Origin: Vanilla planifolia
Lineage: Eukaryota > Streptophyta > Magnoliopsida > Asparagales > Orchidaceae
Assembly (NCBI GenBank): GCA_023846275.1
Contig: CM043872.1
Coordinates: 24,103,670 to 24,167,669 of the forward strand
Length of the DNA: 64,000 bases
Direction: 5' to 3'
Below are positions 1 through 13,111 of this stretch, piece by piece. Below the pieces are notes generated by a model. That model was given only the letters and a program-made list of their open reading frames with translations, made no database searches and was not told where the DNA came from. The translations under genes were made by a program, and so were the position numbers. Numbering within the stretch: the first letter of the stretch is position 1; every line of letters starts with the position of its first letter.

Positions 1-1342
1 ATGTCTAGAATTGTTTGATTAAATACGACATTACTATGTATGTGCATTTATATGATTTTGCAAATTTTCTAACAATAACATTAAAACATTTGTTCTTGAA
101 AATTTCAATCCATTGCAATATGAGATTTGAATTGTCCTTTTAATTGTATGAATGACAAAGATTATAAATATAAATGCATTTTTTAATGAGATCATCATCA
201 TTAAAATCAACAAAGAGTTCAATAATGCCTTCAACATCGTTTAGAACAACATAGGCTTTTGATGAAGAAGAATTTAGTAATGTTATTATTATTAATCTAG
301 ATTTTCATAGATGATAATTAACTATAAATGAACCAAGCTTTCTCAATATTATTTTTAGTAAATCATTGCATTTTTTATATATATGTGATGTATTTGTGAT
401 ATGCATAAGTGTAGCATCTTAAATATAATAAAATTTGATTGTATTATTATTGTTATATTAGTTAAAAATTTGGAGAAATTTTTTTTAATAATTTTTTAAA
501 TTTATTTTATATTTCTCTAAAAAAATTATATAATTAAAGAGATGTATGATACCTTAAATAAAGAAGATGAGTTGAGAAATAATGTATACAAATTATCTAG
601 ACCTCAAAAAATGATATAAAGATTAGAATCATCTAAATAATAAATGAAAGATCAAAGATATATATATATATATATATATATTTAATTACAAGAATTGAAA
701 AATCTCAAATATTGATAAAAAATATTAAATAAACTTAAAAAAAATTGAAATTTTACCGAGGCATAATGCAATAACCATGCAATTAATCTGCAAATGGGTT
801 TTTAAGAAAAATAATAAAGTTATTTATTAAGCATTTTTAAGTTTAACAAGTTCTAAAAAATGTTTTATATTACAAAAAATGTGAATTTTGGTCAATGAGT
901 ATACTTAAAATTGGACAAAGATATACATTATCACTTTATGTATATATCTAAAATGTGTATAATTTTAATTAAAGTCTAAATTAAGTAAGAATGATTTAAA
1001 TGGACTATAAATGTTCTCATTGTATTGGAGCATGTTGCTATTTGTTGTGATGGTAAATATGTGGATTACATGTACCTATTGCTTGATATAGTTGATTATA
1101 AATGTGAAGGATTACATGTCAAATTTATTTTTTTATAATCATAACATGATATTACTTGATGAAATGTTTGTTTTGCTATGCATTATTTCTTTTAAAAATA
1201 GTGAATCAACATAGGAATTTATGCATGGTAAATTTTAACCGTTGAAAAAATAAATTTCAAATGAAAATCAAAGCCGTTTTCAAATATAGATAAATAAATT
1301 AATTGCTTGAAAATTGGTAAATTGATTGGGATATAAATCATC
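1..1342. other. AT-rich spacer, no gene seen
   Basis: Strongly AT-rich sequence with many stops in all frames. Short open frames here have no recognisable motif and biased, low-complexity composition. An AT dinucleotide run lies at 658-681. Confidence 0.6.
658..681. repeat. AT dinucleotide microsatellite
   Basis: About 12 uninterrupted AT units in AT-rich spacer; seen directly. Confidence 0.9.
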
Positions 1343-3159
1343 TTAGGTTTTGTTTGGCATCACCTAGAGTTAGGTTAGCTAAGGTTAGTCTAACCTAGTT
1401 ATTCTTGTATTAGTGGCATTAAGGAATAAAATATTATTTGATTGTTTTCTCAAGTTAAATTGGGTTAAAATATTTTTGTTTTGGGCTATTATTTTGGGTT
1501 AGCTTGTGTTGAAATAAATGTTTAATACATATGTTAAATTTATAATAAATTAATTAATTTTGTAATTAACTTAATTTTATGTTAATAATAAATTTGTCTT
1601 TGCTCTTGTTAGGTTTGAAATATATGTATGTATGAATCAAAGGAGGTTGCCTACAAACTGAGTTTAAAACTTCTATTTTGTTTTTGAAATTTTTTTTGAA
1701 CCCTTTTCTTCAAAAAAACTCTCAATTTCAAATCCTAGTTTTAGATTGACCACATACTTGAAAATTTATTATAAAAATATTTTATATGAAAAAAATTGAT
1801 AAAAATCATTTAAATAAAAATGAAATTTGAAAAGATGATTCCAAATAATATGTCATGTAAGTTAATTAGATATTATATGTGTAATAAATTTAATGCCAAA
1901 CTCAAGAGTTGACATTTATCCACATCAAGTATGCAAATCAAATTTGTAATGGCATAAAAAAGTTATAAACATTTAAAACACAAAAAACTTTGATTTGCTG
2001 ATGGTTTAAAAAACTAACCCAAACTAGAATCACACTTTCACTTAAAAGAATAGATCACAACCAATATAAATAATTGCTCAAATCAACCACAAATAATGCA
2101 TACATATGAAATAGAATTTATAGATAATTCACAAAAGAGATATGCAATGAGTATCAAATCCAAATCACGTTCATATATAAATTGACAATCATGAAGTAGT
2201 ACAAAAGAGTAAAAAACCCTTTATGCAGAGGGGAAAACACTAAAAGGGATTATGAGATGGATTGTAAGTTATTTAAAGCGGTTGGAGAGTATAAAAATGA
2301 TGGGAAGGGTTATGGGGTGATAAAAAGAAGACAAGATAACTTAAAAAAAATAAGAAAATGAGAAAAAAAAAGAAAAGACTATAAGAAATTTTAAATTACA
2401 AAAGACTAATATTAAAAACAAAGAAAGAAAAACTATAGAAAAAGAAAAGCTTTGAAAAATTATTAGATGTATAGAAATAACTTTGATAGAGATCTCCACT
2501 TTTAAATCTCATGCCCACCCATCTTGAGGCACCAACAAAATCACTCTAATCAAATTTTGCTTCTTGGGAATATTATTCACTCACACTTGAAAAAAGTTGG
2601 TGACAAAATACTTAATGTATTATGATTATAATAATTTTGATAGTTTTCATATATAAAATTTATTCTCATAATTGAATGACTCATAAGTGATATGAGACTA
2701 AAGAGATTGAAATACAAATATGAATAAATAGTCCCCTTTTCATACAGAATTCTTCCATAGGTTAAGAGCTTATCTATATAATGTAGGACTAAAATACTAA
2801 AATGAGAATAACCAACACATCCCACATAAAAAAACATGAAATAAATGTGATGGTATGACTTACATGGAGACCCAACCCAAATGACCAATCCACCATACAA
2901 GATGGTCCAAAGAGCAATGTTAATTGATGATTAATGATCATTGTTAAGAAAGTATCGTGATAAAGTGCAAGCAACAATGTCACTGACCTTAGCAATTTGA
3001 ATGTCGTGCTCACTACTCTATTCCAATGAAATCTACTTGAGATTGACTATGAGTTTGAATTAGACTGTGCTTGGAATGATAGCATTTAACGTTTTTAAGT
3101 GCACCTATACCAAAAGAAAATTTTTTTAATAGAGCTTGAACTCTTTTTTCTATATATGG

Positions 3160-3430
3160 AATGCTACAACACCTGCACCTTCGCCACCATCGATGACAGC
3201 TCCATCCTTGGTACTAACATCCTTAGCTATGACAAAGAAATTACAAAGGGAGGCTCCCTCTAGCTCGCATCATTGAATACAAGGTCTGTTGTCCTGTCAT
3301 CAATGACATTAACAATGATTGCTTCGATGCCAACATCTTTGCCACTTTCAAAGCCTCCATCAAGGATGAAATCAATGTCTTCTCTATATCCCTCCATGGG
3401 AAAGAAAAACAAGCTCAAGTTGTGCTGCAA
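3160..3430 (+). pseudogene. Subtilisin-like protease (subtilase) fragment, frameshifted
   Basis: Two consecutive frames give pieces of one subtilase domain. First comes a stretch with TFATIDDSSILGTNILS and then TKGGSL. After a frame change at about 3262, RIIEYKVCCPV and then CFDANIFATFKASIKDEIN follow. Plant subtilases carry the pattern T-x-KGGSP-x-ARxAAYKVCWP, then CFDADILAAFxAAIxDGVDVLSVSLGG, just after the catalytic histidine segment, so order and spacing fit. The first catalytic Asp and His, the Ser and most of the roughly 750-residue protein are absent, and a TAG falls at the frame change. This is a broken fragment, not a gene. It sits inside the candidate element at 1346-3590, which may have captured it. 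Confidence 0.7.
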
Positions 3431-3528
3431 GGGAGAATTGCTTAACGAGATGGGGACAAATGGCTAAATTTAGCGAGGACAAATTAACAAATTGGGTTAG
3501 CTAACCTAGTTTGGCATTAATTGTTGTC

Positions 3529-3580
3529 CAGCACTTGGGTTAGTGGTTAAGTTACTTAACCACCTTAACCAAGTGCTGCC
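3529..3580. repeat. Inverted repeat (hairpin) at right end of the candidate element
   Basis: Two arms of about 24 bases (CAGCACTTGG...GTGGTTAAG and its near-complement) face each other around a TTA centre. It could be the subterminal structure of the larger element or a separate small fold-back element. Confidence 0.65.
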
Positions 3581-3593
3581 AAATAGTTGCTTA

Positions 3594-6500
3594 AGAAAAA
3601 AAAAAGCAATGTCATTTGAAATAATTAAAACATCTTATATTGGGTAGATCCCCAGGTAGAGCTCGATAGTGATGTACTCTAAACTCAAAGGATATTTCTA
3701 ATAGGTAAAGCATTAGTAGAGCAATAAATGCATCATCTTCGTTGAATTAAAATATTTATGAATTCTAATAAATTTAGCTCAATAATGTTGTAAAATAATC
3801 ACCTAATCAAGTTTAATTATTTGTGTATCTTAATGGGTAGAATCACAAGGATTCACCAAGTTGGATAAAATAATTATGGTTTTCTTTTCAAATAATGAAT
3901 GCTAGAATTTTAAGAAAAAATGGAATTCAATATATTATAGAATAAATAAATAAGAGAGTTAGAGTGAAATAAATAATTTAATGAATCAAATTATTCGAAT
4001 ATGGTATATATACTTATGTTACTTTCTTTCTTTGTACTAGTCTTTCATGCGATTATGCTTAATGACATGAAATATGATTGTTTCAAATTTGTAATAATTT
4101 GTATATCTTGTATATAATTTTTTGCAAAGCCAATGTTAGTAGACTTAATTACTTTTTAGCTTAAATATTACAAATAACAATAAGGCACATCACGTGAATG
4201 TAGGAAAAAATTGAGGGAGATAAAGATACATCCTTGTGGTTTTATATTATTGTTTTTTCTAGTGATTATGTATTAGGGGTTTTTATAATGAGATTAAGTT
4301 GTTATGATTGTTAATCTATTTAAACCCTTTTTTAGTATTTAATTATTTTGTTGAGGAATTGTTGAAATTTTTTTAAGAAAATTAGTATGAAATATACTTT
4401 TTTTTAAAAGAAAATAATAAAGAATGATTACTTCATTTCAAATAAGGAAAAGAGATTTTATAATATCATGGTTATTTTGTATAGATATACATATAAATCA
4501 TGGTTTCTTATACTAAAATAAATAAATATATTTTAAAATAAAAGAAGAAGGAATTTTGAAGTAGTGATTTATGATTTTATATCTATGTTTATAAATAAAG
4601 AAATCAAGAGTACTATGATGGGTGTAACCAAAGTAATTTGAGCTATTTTCAACAATTCTAACTTATAGTTCAATAGCTTCAAGGTAAGCCAAGTTATGTA
4701 GTTTATTACTTGGAGAAATTTTAAGACTACTTGAAGGTTGCTACAATGTCTTATGCTTCTTTCCAATTATTGGAGCTTAATTTTAGACATTCTAATAGAT
4801 GTGAACTGCATTCCTTTGAGGTCCTTCCATAACGTTTCAAGGCATATGAAGTTCATGAGTCTTGTCAAATGATCCTACATTGCTTGGATGACCCTAAGTG
4901 ATCCAAAAACTACCATATCCATAGCTTACATCATGCATTCTATGAAATAAATTCGGTGACACATTTTGTATCACCTTAAACAATTCAGGAACAACCCTGA
5001 ACAATTCAGTGATTATCTTGGGCCATGCTTAGAGGTATGACTATTATCACAATATTTGTTAGTTTGTGATGCTTTCCTACTTCTTGCATACATTGTAACG
5101 AAAACCCATAAAGAAAAGTTCTCATCATGTTGTGACAATATTTATGCTATGAAAACGAACATTTGAAGATTTTATGTATAATTGTGTGCTTACTATGGTA
5201 GATTCGTATGCCTATTTGTGTGACTGACAATGACAATATGGTCAAAATTTCTTAGTTAAATTCTTTAATGTAATGCTTTGTGTCATCAAAGTTACCTTAA
5301 TCTTTGCATTCATGATGTTGTACTTCCCTTTTACTTTCCTACACTTTGTGGAATTATTAAAAATAATCTCTATTCTTTAATGTTTTAACCAAATAATAAC
5401 ATCTAAATGTAACCAGGTTATTTATTATGAATGCTCTTGAAGTTCTCTACAACTTCCATGTTTTGCTCTTTTGTTTTTTTCACATCAATTGCATGTAATT
5501 ACAAATCTTATTCAGGTCTCCAAATTTTGAGGATTCAAATTAAGTCTATTATTTGGTGATTTTGGTGTTGAACTCTTCAAATATTTTTTGTTATGGTTTT
5601 TTGATGCAAGAGCATCTAATATTAGCTCACAAACATATATTTGTTGGTGCTACACCAGTTTTACGAGTCCACCAGTGAAAATTTTGGTTTAAAATTGCCT
5701 AAAAAATACTTTAAATTTAATTTTGAATTAATTTTGTTGCCCACCACTATCTGTCGTAGTTTGTTGTTGTTGCCATTGTTTTAGTCAACCCTACTTTCGT
5801 ATTACCTTATTGGACCTGAGAACCTGATTGATCTGCTTGACACATTACCCACGTCTATTTGTGTTAACATGTCACTCTCGCCAACCAATTCTATTATGCC
5901 TAACTTGTGCCTTCCCAAAATTCAGACCAACAGCTCTGCCACACTGCTTGCTCAACCATTTCACCACCCACCATTTTGCTACATGCCATAACTGTCACTC
6001 AAAATATATGGTCAATTTAAGAACAACTTAATTCAATTAATTTTGTAGTTTTTTTTCATTTTTTTAAAAAAATTTACTGATAAACTTTTGAGGTCTCTAT
6101 CAATAGAGGTGCTCACTAGGCTATAGAGATAGAAAAATATTATAATAAAATTTATTTTGTTTATTTGTTTTTACTTTCTTGAATAAAGTGTGTACAATCA
6201 ATCCTAAGTTGAAGAGTTTCCAACTTCTCTTGTGAGAGATCTTCCACCGAAAGTGCTGGTAATTAAATCCCTTTTAAGAGACAAGGATTAAAAGTGAGAA
6301 ACATTCTACTGGGAGAGTTGGTAACCAAATAAATTCTCACTTCTGCCAATATCCCAAGCTTCTTTATTAACCCAAATCATCCATACATTACTCTTTTACT
6401 CTTTTAGTGGTCCAAATGCTAATGCCTATGAAACTAAAAGACATCATCACCACAAAGATGTACATCTTTCAATAATTTTTATATTTTAGATAATAATTCA

Positions 6501-8217
6501 AAGCTAGACTTACTCTTTTCACTTCACATAAAGTTTGTCTTAAATTCTCTATTTTATATATGTGAAATTTGGATGTGTCAAAAACTACTTTGTAAGATTT
6601 TATGCTTAAAGGCTTGTTACTCAACTTAATAATTCACACTACAGGTTTGGAATGTCCATCTTTGAATAGTTCTAAAATATCACACAAAATTATTTAGTGC
6701 ATAGTATTTTTTTATATTATTTAATAATTTATTAAACATCTTTAGTCTTGTGGACTCTAATTTAGACCATAGTAGAAGTCTAAATTTATCTTATATCTTT
6801 TTTCTTATATAGTCATCCCAAAATGATTTTTTATGAAATCTATCCAATTTTCTATTTTTCACTAAAATTACTTCGATTAGTGGTTTTGTTCATTATATCA
6901 TGATCATTATAATAAAAAATCATCCTAGGATACATCTCTCTTTCACACTATCAAATTGGTATAAGAAAGTTTACTTAGTGGATTCCTAACCACGAGGGAT
7001 ACTTGCTCCTTGTATTATTGTGTTATCCACATTTTCCTTTGTGCATTTTGGCTTTGATCATCATCTCATTCTCATTGGACATTTTTCCATTCATCAAATG
7101 ATTTATACAAATATACTGGTGGATTATTTAGAGGAGTCCATAAAAACTCATTCTAGTTGCAAAACATTGATGATTTGCTTGCTTAGACAAAACACATTAT
7201 TGTTTTGATTGATGTTGAAGAAGATTTAGTTTTTTAGATGAGAATTTGACAATGCAATCCAAATAAAAGTATATTTTGTTTTAACATTTTAGATATTATA
7301 ATTACATTTACTATTGCTTCTATATAAGATCATATACCCAACTTCAACATGTCTATGCTCTATCTTTTAAGTGAATTATAATTCCATGACAATCTTAAAA
7401 ATATGAGCAAGTAAATTTATATGGAGTGACCGAACTTATTTTCATCAACTATTTAGGATCTTTTTATTATAACAAAAGAAACCTTGCAAAATGGTATTAA
7501 ATTTATAACTTTGTCACCAATGAATGTCATATCCTTGAGGATGTTGGTCAAGCTATTGTATTTACTATGTGCATGCACTATAACAAAATTTAACTTAGTT
7601 TTGATTTTGTAAATTATGTTCATCAACTAGAATTTCATTGTAAGCAAAATTCGATGATTCCATCATAGAAAAGAAGGTTTGCATCTAGCAACGAAAAAAA
7701 AGCTAAAATAGTGAAAGTGATTGTACGATTTGATTAGTCGTGTGATAAGGGGTCACGCAATCGATCATTGTTTTAATATGTAAGGAATGCGTACATAAAT
7801 CTTGTACGAAAGAACAAACTGTCTAATCAAGATTAGACCATACAAATAAAGCAATTAGGTAATATGATTATTGAGAGGCCATTCATGAAAATAAATATTT
7901 AGAGAAATTTTAATACTATAAACTTAGCAAATGATAAAGACTTGAAATATTTAATGATCTAATTTTTATAATGTAGCATATTGAAGTTTATATTTAAACC
8001 AATTGCTACAAAATACTCAATAAAAATAAACTAAGCTTAAAAGTATTATTTTTTTAGCAGTATTGGTAAGTTGTGTATTTGATAAATAAGATGTTGATAA
8101 GGACTTAATGAAATTATTGATTTTATAAAATAATTAAAATAATATTTAATTTTTTAATAAAAGAGTAAATTGATTTTTTAATATTATTTTTAAGAAACAA
8201 ATTTTTTTTTGCTCCTC
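3594..8217. other. AT-rich spacer with unclassified repeat-like stretches
   Basis: No gene recognised. The stretch 5740-6010 is less AT-rich with scattered short open frames. The stretch at 6180-6480 resembles LTR-type sequence in composition only. At 6950-7220 a sequence slightly like a copia primer site (TTGGTATAAGA) precedes a 62-residue frame. None of this is enough for a family call. Confidence 0.4.
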
Positions 8218-11200
8218 ACAAACTTGAGTGGGCAAATGCTCGACTGCATTTCAAAATGTGTTTCAATAAAAAAGCTGATTTTGTAAATTACACATTAAAT
8301 AGAGCCTTCATTACTCAAAGGTAAGCATTATTGTGGCTGCAAGTTAGGTTGATCTACTTCGTTCACACTGATTCAAGAGCTAGCCCAAGTTATGAAGAAA
8401 CCATAGATTCATGAATTTAACCAAGAACAAATCTTACATGGGTACTATTGGTCTGAACAAAGAATTATGTCGAATAAATCCCAAATCTCATTCCCATATT
8501 GAATGGTGGAGGAGAGTCATCAATAAAGGGAAATGTAAGATAATAAAGTAGGAGGTATCATAGAAAGAAAAAGAGGTGTTTTGGAGAGAATGACAACTCC
8601 TTCCCTTCAACTCTATCGAAGAAAAGAGAAGAATTAGGTTTATATTTAGGTTTGAAAAAGTCCATAGTTACATTTATGACCATATAGGGTCGCCAATGAA
8701 ATATGCATTGAGACAGTTGTCAAGAACAAATGATTCCTTTTTCTTAAAAAAATATTGATTTTATTTACATTATTGTTCAAACCAAAAATCACTTTATTTT
8801 AAGTGACATGAATGTGAGATATTGAAAGTTCAACATTGAATCAGTTTTGTATTCTAAACTTGGTTTAAATCCAATTTAACTCTCAATTCTACAAAACAAA
8901 ATTAACACTCCTATAACTTGTTTAGCAAATTTCAACAAACAAAACCAATGGCCATATTTGTGTATATGCCAATATAAAGTTTGTGGTCATTATCCAGACT
9001 TTAATCACACTGCAGCATAAAAGAGAAATGGAGGGTCAGAGACCATCACATAGTCATGAAGATAATAATTCTGGCATCAATCACACAACATTTTTAAAAT
9101 CATGCGCCTACATAATTGACTATTCTCACAGATGTCTTTCTCCAAAATTATTGAAGATAAGAACTCTCCAGCACCCACAATGAAGAGCCCAAGCAAGCAT
9201 TAAATGCTCAGATCTAATCTCAAATCTCATGTACAATATCCAGCTCACTAAGATGCAGATGCCTACACTTCACCAACAAGGCTAAATTTGGTCCTATGTT
9301 TTCAAACAACTGTTTTTGTATAAGGTGCAGTTATGAAATCCAGCATGTATATGTAATCCTAACATTTTTTAAGATAATTAAAATCTTGTTTCAATTAGAG
9401 TTCTATCTTATCTTTATCTTGGCATCTAAATCTACTGGAATCATAAAGCTTTATCTCCTGCTTAAAATCCCTTTCTCTTTGGAGTAAGGACACTTTAAAG
9501 AGCAGGAAAAGATTGAGTGGAATGTGTGAAGATTTGACACCAACACAGGAAAATGAATTGCTTGTGGTGAATCCAATCCAGGATTTAGTTTAGTGGGGTT
9601 TAATAATCCTTCCAGATCTAAGAAATTTGAGCTGGTGGGTTAAATCAAAAACCTGATATGACACAACTGGGATAAGCATAAAGCATTATGTCTGCTACTG
9701 TTAGCTGCGAACTGACATGAGGGGACTACATGCATCCTGACTATCAATCCACTATCTTGGCCTCATTTATTTTTTTAATCTTGTTTTTGAAATAAAATTT
9801 TTATTTACCTCTTTTAAAATACATTTTAAATTTTTTTAAAATTTCTTTGATAAATTTGTGAACCAGTATAAAACACAATCTTATATATGACTGAACTGTT
9901 TTTTTCATCTTATTAACATTACTATTAAGGTGGGCTTGCACGAAAGGGCTGTACCAATTAGGGCCATTTTGGAGGAATTGATTTAGCAGCAGGTCATCAC
10001 TAACTCAAAAAATTAAAGGTGTGTTGATTAGTTAAGTCTAACTCAAAACCTCTCCTTGGTCCATTTCAGGCTTATCTTATTTTAGTAGACAAAACTATGG
10101 AGTAGTGAATTGTGATACAAAACTTTAAAATCATGTTTATGGGTTTAATAAAAAAAAGAGTAAAAGAAGCTGAAGATTCATTTGTAAAAGCACCAAAGAA
10201 AAATGTGTTAATTAAACTTTAATTTTTTGTTTTGATAAACATACATGTTATTCTATATTTGTTGATAGAATGTCACATACAACATGATCAAGTAAATTAT
10301 TTAATATATCAAATTATAGAAACCGATAATTCTTAATTCTCTATTCCTCCACCAAATTTACTCCAACATCTCTTCGTGCTCTCTTCTTGTCTATTGATCT
10401 CATCTATCTCTTTCTTTCTCCTATCCTCATTTCTATCTCTCTCTATTCTGTTCTCTCATCTCTTTTTTGAGATCTGTCTATACATTATAAAAAAATCTAA
10501 TTCATATGTCAAATAATATAAGACCTTGTTGTACACGATAGGCCATACAAGTAACATGTCTATATTTTTTTATTATGATAAAAGTTTTTGAAGTAACATG
10601 ATATAAATGAAAATCATAATATAAGTTGGATTTCATGGTAATTAAGATTAGATATTATATTATGAATGATTTATTCTTCTAACATGATACATATTTGTGA
10701 GTAAAATATTAACAAGTCAATCATTGAGGTTGTATAAATAACCACCACTATTAACCAAAAGACATGGTTTAAAATAAAATGTTTTCACTTTGCATAAGTC
10801 TTTAGCTTCAATTACTTAAATAATAAATGTGAACCAATGTTTTGCAAAAGGCTCTCAATAATTAATAAAATCTTAATTTTTCTCATAAAAAATTATCTAT
10901 TATTAACCTATTTAAAATACTATATAAAATTGATCTACTAAAAGATCAAAAAACAAATTAAAATTTTAATCTTAAATTAATATGTAACTGTCTTTTAATA
11001 AAAACAATCTTCATCATAAACTAAAATTTTCAAACTTCATAAAATTGAGAATTTTATGAAAATCCATTAACTTGTGCTACCTTCAGACAAAATTTGATTA
11101 TGTTCGTCCCTTCATCAATAATCTCTTATATAATGTGAAAAGGTTATATATTTTTTTTCCATAAAATACATAATTATTATATTATCATAAAATATTTATT

Positions 11201-11849
11201 TTGGATTATATTGAGATTAGTACAAATCTTTTAAAATTTTTATTATCTAAATAACTTGGCATGCTAGAGATGTCACAATAATTTATTTAGTTTCTCATGA
11301 AGATAAGATTATACCAACATGTTTTTTTAAACTACAAAATACCATTGTTTGAGATTTAAAATAGAAATATAAACTCATTTGTGTTCTTTTCTATCCTCCT
11401 CAAAAACTAAATCTAAGATACAAGTACATCATATGCATTGTTATGGTTGTTGGGCAAGATTTGAGTTTTGTTTATTTTAGACGAGCTTCGATCTGATTAG
11501 CTTTCAATATGGTTAAGAACCTAGTTTAGAATAACATGACCCATTTAATATTATTGAATAAATTGATTCTATTCTTTAACAGTATCCATTTTAGGACGAT
11601 GGTTAGTGGAATAAATTAATAGATTGCTAAGAGGTATTGGGTATGATCCATGACAAAACCTCCAATTATTTTATTTTCTTTATAAAAAATATTTTGTTTT
11701 GTTTCTTTTAGAAATCAACATATTTGTTTTCTATATAAGATATTTTCTTTAGTAGAATGCCGGGAATTATGTGCTCTAAAGAGGAATCATGATCAATAAA
11801 AGTGTTGATTTATTAAAAACTGAAGCCATTAAGAAATTTGATGTCTTGG
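8218..11849. other. Spacer, no gene supported
   Basis: The part at 8940-9760 has more balanced composition than its surroundings and short open frames (8983-9183, 9296-9487), but no domain motif or credible exon chain. It may be an old gene remnant or untranslated sequence. A CT-rich tract lies at 10,330-10,470. The rest is AT-rich. Confidence 0.4.
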
Positions 11850-12960
11850 AATTCCTTAATTTGAATGGAATGTGGCCAACACCATCTTCTCTTCAAGGAG
11901 CCAAACAAGGATTCTTTAGCTGATTTGATAAAAAAAAATTGACATTTGCTTGAATGGGACAAGAGAATTTTGTCTGCCTTCTACATAATAGTAGAGGAGA
12001 TTGAATTAAGACTTGAGAAATAAGACAACTACTCCAGATCCCAGGCATTGACAATTTGAAAACATAAGATGACTTGAATAAGCACAGAAAACTGATGCTC
12101 CACCCAAAACACCATTCCTCGAAGGGTTTACAAAGAATAGTTATTGACTGTTTTCACGAACGATGAATTGGCATCTTTGTTGAAAGAGCTTCTTTGGATG
12201 TCTTGGCTTGAGAGAGCAAGACCAAAGACCGAATCTTTTGATACACCTCAATTTAATCCATTTAGCCCATTTGCTTTCAGAATTAACAAGCCTTCAGCTG
12301 TCCTGCAGTCAGCTTGCTGAAATAAGAATATGCATGGTTTATCCATTGATCAAAGGTTTATAAAAGCAGTCCCATTAAGTAAACATTTGTTGCCTACCTC
12401 TTTAGCCATAATCAATCAAAGAAACTTTCTTTGTCTTATCAATGTTTAGTTTCTGACGAGTTATTATGGAATAGCCATTCTCTTAAATAATCTTCCAATT
12501 CAATGCATTGATTCGAGTAGCTTTAACAAAGATCTGCAAATCATCAACATACATTGAATGATTAAGAATGGAGAAATATTACAAGGAATCAAATCAACTC
12601 TAGCTATAGTATTCTCCATTAAGCCTGAAAACCCACTACAAAAGAAGAGCAAATAAGGTGATAAAACATCTCTTTATCTTATCCTATTATTTCTAGTTTT
12701 GGACTGAATGTAGTGGCTTTCTAATGCAGTTTTCAATCTATGATATTAACTTTATCCAGGAGCCTTTAGGTCTTAGCATATATAAAATCAAATCAATTGA
12801 TATTGAATCAAATACTTTATGAATATCAAGTTTAAGATACGTTAAATTTCTCCTTGTTCAGAGTTAAACTGCTCAATAATTTTGCCTGGCAGGAAGAAAG
12901 CTTCATTCCAAGGAATGAGAAGATCAATAATTTTAATGATTTTGTTAACCAACAATTTGA
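11850..12960 (-). mobile_element. Decayed LINE fragment, reverse transcriptase region, antisense
   Basis: The minus strand, read from 12,960 downward with frame changes, shows in order AFLPGKIIEQF, then LKLDIHKVFDS (motif A of non-LTR reverse transcriptases, usually LKLDIRKAFDS), then a degenerate RxxDVLSPYLL (usually RQGDPLSPYLF), then MYVDDLQIFVKATR (catalytic YxDD, at about 12,525-12,565), then RQKLNIDKTK. Order and spacing are those of a plant LINE RT. Many stops and frameshifts show it is long dead. No poly(A) or target duplication was found. Its residues differ clearly from the intact LINE at 46.7-53.0 kb, so it belongs to a different lineage. Confidence 0.7.
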
Positions 12961-13080
12961 AGATTATAACAATCTAGAATTTTACTCTATGAATGTATAA
13001 TAAATAATAAAATTAAGATAATATGAATATAAACATAACTATTTTGAGGTGAAAAAATAAGTATTTTTAAATTTGATTTG

Positions 13081-13111
<31 letters not shown>

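Larger units (their letters stand above)
1346..3590. mobile_element. Candidate non-autonomous PIF/Harbinger-like element carrying a gene fragment
   Basis: The left end starts GGTTTTGTTTGGCATCACC. The right end, read inward on the other strand, starts GCAACTATTTGGCAGCACT; 14 of the first 22 positions agree. Both ends are flanked by TTA (1343-1345 and 3591-3593), the 3-bp target duplication typical of PIF/Harbinger elements. Both subterminal regions are rich in GGTTAG/CTAACC, including a perfect palindrome GGTTAGCTAACC at the right. No transposase is recognisable, so the element would be non-autonomous. It encloses a subtilase-like gene fragment near its right end. The terminal repeats are imperfect, and the right end alone could be a short fold-back element, so the 2.2-kb unit is an inference. 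Confidence 0.4.

Noticed and set aside
2577-3013. Minus-strand frames of 107 and 74 codons
   Set aside because: Overlapping frames in different phases with no recognisable domain, inside the candidate transposon; not supported as genes.
10330-10470. CT-rich stretch as a possible promoter or leader
   Set aside because: No coding sequence follows it on either strand.
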